Source: Acidobacteriota bacterium (GTDB taxonomy: Bacteria; Acidobacteriota; Polarisedimenticolia; Gp22-AA2). Taken from it: 26,691 nt of DNA. A model generated the notes under the pieces. It did not search any database. It worked only from the letters and a program-made list of their open reading frames with translations, and was not told where the DNA came from. Positions 25,544 to 26,691 of this stretch are shown piece by piece. The stretch covers positions 1 to 26,691 of the forward strand of contig JACQNT010000036.1 in NCBI GenBank assembly GCA_016202915.1. Reading direction: 5' to 3'. Position numbers and translations under genes: made by a program. Positions within the stretch are counted from its first letter, which is position 1. Every line of letters starts with the position of its first letter.

Positions 25544-26689
25544 ATGTCGAAGGCCATTCACCCCGGGCTGGCGCCCGCGGGAAACGGTTTCCTGCCACCC
25601 AGGGCCGGTCTCCTCGGCCTCCTGGCGACGCCGGTTCCCCAGGACGCGGATCTGCGCGCGGCGCTCGAGGCTTTGCCCGAGGCGGAGGTCCCGGCGCTCC
25701 TCGAGCGGACCGCCTACCACCGCATCGACGGCCTGGCGCACCGCGCGCTCCGCCGCATCCCTTCCTCCGAAGGCGGCCGCTGGCTGAGGATGAGCCTCAG
25801 GCGGCGGCACCAGCGCTGCGCCGCGGCCGCCCTGTCCCAGGGGCTCGCCCTGGCGGAGGTCCTGGAGGCCCTGGACCGTTCCCGCGTCCCCGTCATCGTC
25901 CTGCGGGGACTGCGCACCAGCGAAGCGCTGTACGGCGATCCGGGCCTGCGGCCGTTCGAGGACCACGACCTGCTGGTTCTCCCGGCCGATTTCGAGGCCG
26001 CGCGCGGAGCGCTGGGGAGGCAGGGATACGCCGAGGAGGCCCCGGGCCTGCACCGGCGTGGCGGAGTGATCGTGGATTTGCACCGCGACCCTCTCGGCGC
26101 CCGCCGCCGGCCGACGCGCGCGGCGACCTTTCCGCTCCCGACGGCGGAACTCTTCGCTCGCGCCGCCCCGGGGACGGTGGCCGGCGCGCCGGCGCTTCTC
26201 CTCGGCCTGGAGGACGACCTGCTCCTGCTGGCGGTTCACCTGGTGAAGCACTCGTTCGACCGCCTGATCCGGATCGCCGATCTGGCGCACCTCCTGGCCC
26301 AGCACGGCGAGCAGATCCGGTGGGCCGCCCTGCTCCGCCGCGCGGCGGCCTCGCGCACGCTGCCGCTTCTCGCCTGGGCAGTCGAGGCGGCCGGGGTCCT
26401 CGGCGCGCCCTGGCCCGCCGCCCTCCCGCGCCCGCCGGCCGGCCTCCTCGAGAAGGAGATCCTGCGGCGGGTGGCCGACCTGCGCCCGCTCCCTTACTGC
26501 GGCGAGGCCCTGATGGCGCTGGCTGCGCCGACGCTCTCCTCCCGGGTCGGCTTCCTGATGGACGCCCTGCTGCCCGCGGGCGGGGCCCCGGCGGGCGGAT
26601 GGAGGCGCGCCGCGGCGATCCCGCGGCGCGCGCTGGCCCTGGCGCGCGGCGCGCTGTGGCAGGCCGCGGAACGCAGGGGCCTGGAATGA
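25544..26689 (+). CDS. nucleotidyltransferase-fold protein (NTP_transf_5-like)
   Basis: The 381-residue product reads like the uncharacterised NTP_transf_5 family. It has VIVLRGLRTSEALYGDPGLRPFEDHDLLV with a D140-H-D142 metal-type pair, a third acidic position D178 in VIVDLHRD, and the later LLAVHLVKHSFDRLIRIADLAHLL helical motif. A Pro/Ala-rich C-terminal half follows. Family members often sit in polysaccharide or peptide-natural-product clusters; the transferred group and acceptor are unknown. The open frame extends to 25472, but the ATG at 25544 has GGGGAGG eight bases upstream and is preferred. The stop TGA overlaps an ATG at 26686 (ATGA), so another gene probably starts at the window's end and may form an operon with this one. 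Confidence 0.82.
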   Translation: MSKAIHPGLAPAGNGFLPPRAGLLGLLATPVPQDADLRAALEALPEAEVPALLERTAYHRIDGLAHRALRRIPSSEGGRWLRMSLRRRHQRCAAAALSQGLALAEVLEALDRSRVPVIVLRGLRTSEALYGDPGLRPFEDHDLLVLPADFEAARGALGRQGYAEEAPGLHRRGGVIVDLHRDPLGARRRPTRAATFPLPTAELFARAAPGTVAGAPALLLGLEDDLLLLAVHLVKHSFDRLIRIADLAHLLAQHGEQIRWAALLRRAAASRTLPLLAWAVEAAGVLGAPWPAALPRPPAGLLEKEILRRVADLRPLPYCGEALMALAAPTLSSRVGFLMDALLPAGGAPAGGWRRAAAIPRRALALARGALWQAAERRGLE

Positions 26690-26691
26690 CC

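Overview
The window is a high-GC bacterial chromosome segment, packed almost edge to edge with genes. No gap exceeds 300 bases, and no tRNA, rRNA, CRISPR array or insertion sequence is visible. The Lpt lipopolysaccharide-transport genes (lptE and a fused lptF-lptG) imply a diderm, LPS-bearing organism. The core genes do not have the usual proteobacterial form: DnaE has an intact PHP domain, S-adenosylhomocysteinase is of the short type, and LptF and LptG are one protein. TPR-bearing alkaline-phosphatase-fold proteins and BFN-family nucleases also occur. An Acidobacteriota-like lineage fits best, but that is inference without any search.

Left part, + strand (2-5764): the 3' part of rpsA, an IHF/HU-type gene, a HIT-family nucleotide hydrolase/phosphorylase, miaB (ATGA overlap), a BFN (DUF151) protein with its own promoter inside the miaB 3' end, then an overlapping parA-parB pair. 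The parAB stretch is visibly lower in GC than the rest and is flanked by inverted repeats: a ~50-base structured element before parA, and perfect 16-bp and 14-bp palindromes after parB.

Centre (5964-12642): a single 897-residue LptF-LptG fusion reads rightward from a promoter whose predicted transcription start coincides with its GTG start codon. It converges on a leftward two-gene module. That module is a ~1012-residue membrane-anchored protein (SPFH-like domain, alkaline-phosphatase-fold phosphodiesterase, eleven TPRs), translationally coupled to a secreted HEAT-repeat protein. This is the most unusual content of the window.

Right part, mostly - strand (12668-25368): in transcription order, a methyltransferase, leuS, lptE, holA, guaA, dnaE, metK, ahcY, then the module above. 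leuS-lptE-holA matches the Escherichia coli order. metK-ahcY is an SAM-cycle pair with its own promoter overlapping the dnaE stop codon. lptE has a consensus TATAAT placed so that its mRNA would also be leaderless. At the far right a nucleotidyltransferase-fold protein of the NTP_transf_5 type is divergent from the methyltransferase.

The genes mix replication (dnaE, holA, parAB), translation (rpsA, leuS, miaB), methyl-group and purine metabolism (metK, ahcY, guaA) and envelope biogenesis (lptE, lptFG, the SPFH/phosphatase/TPR module). All functions come from reading motifs and general family knowledge. No database search was run.
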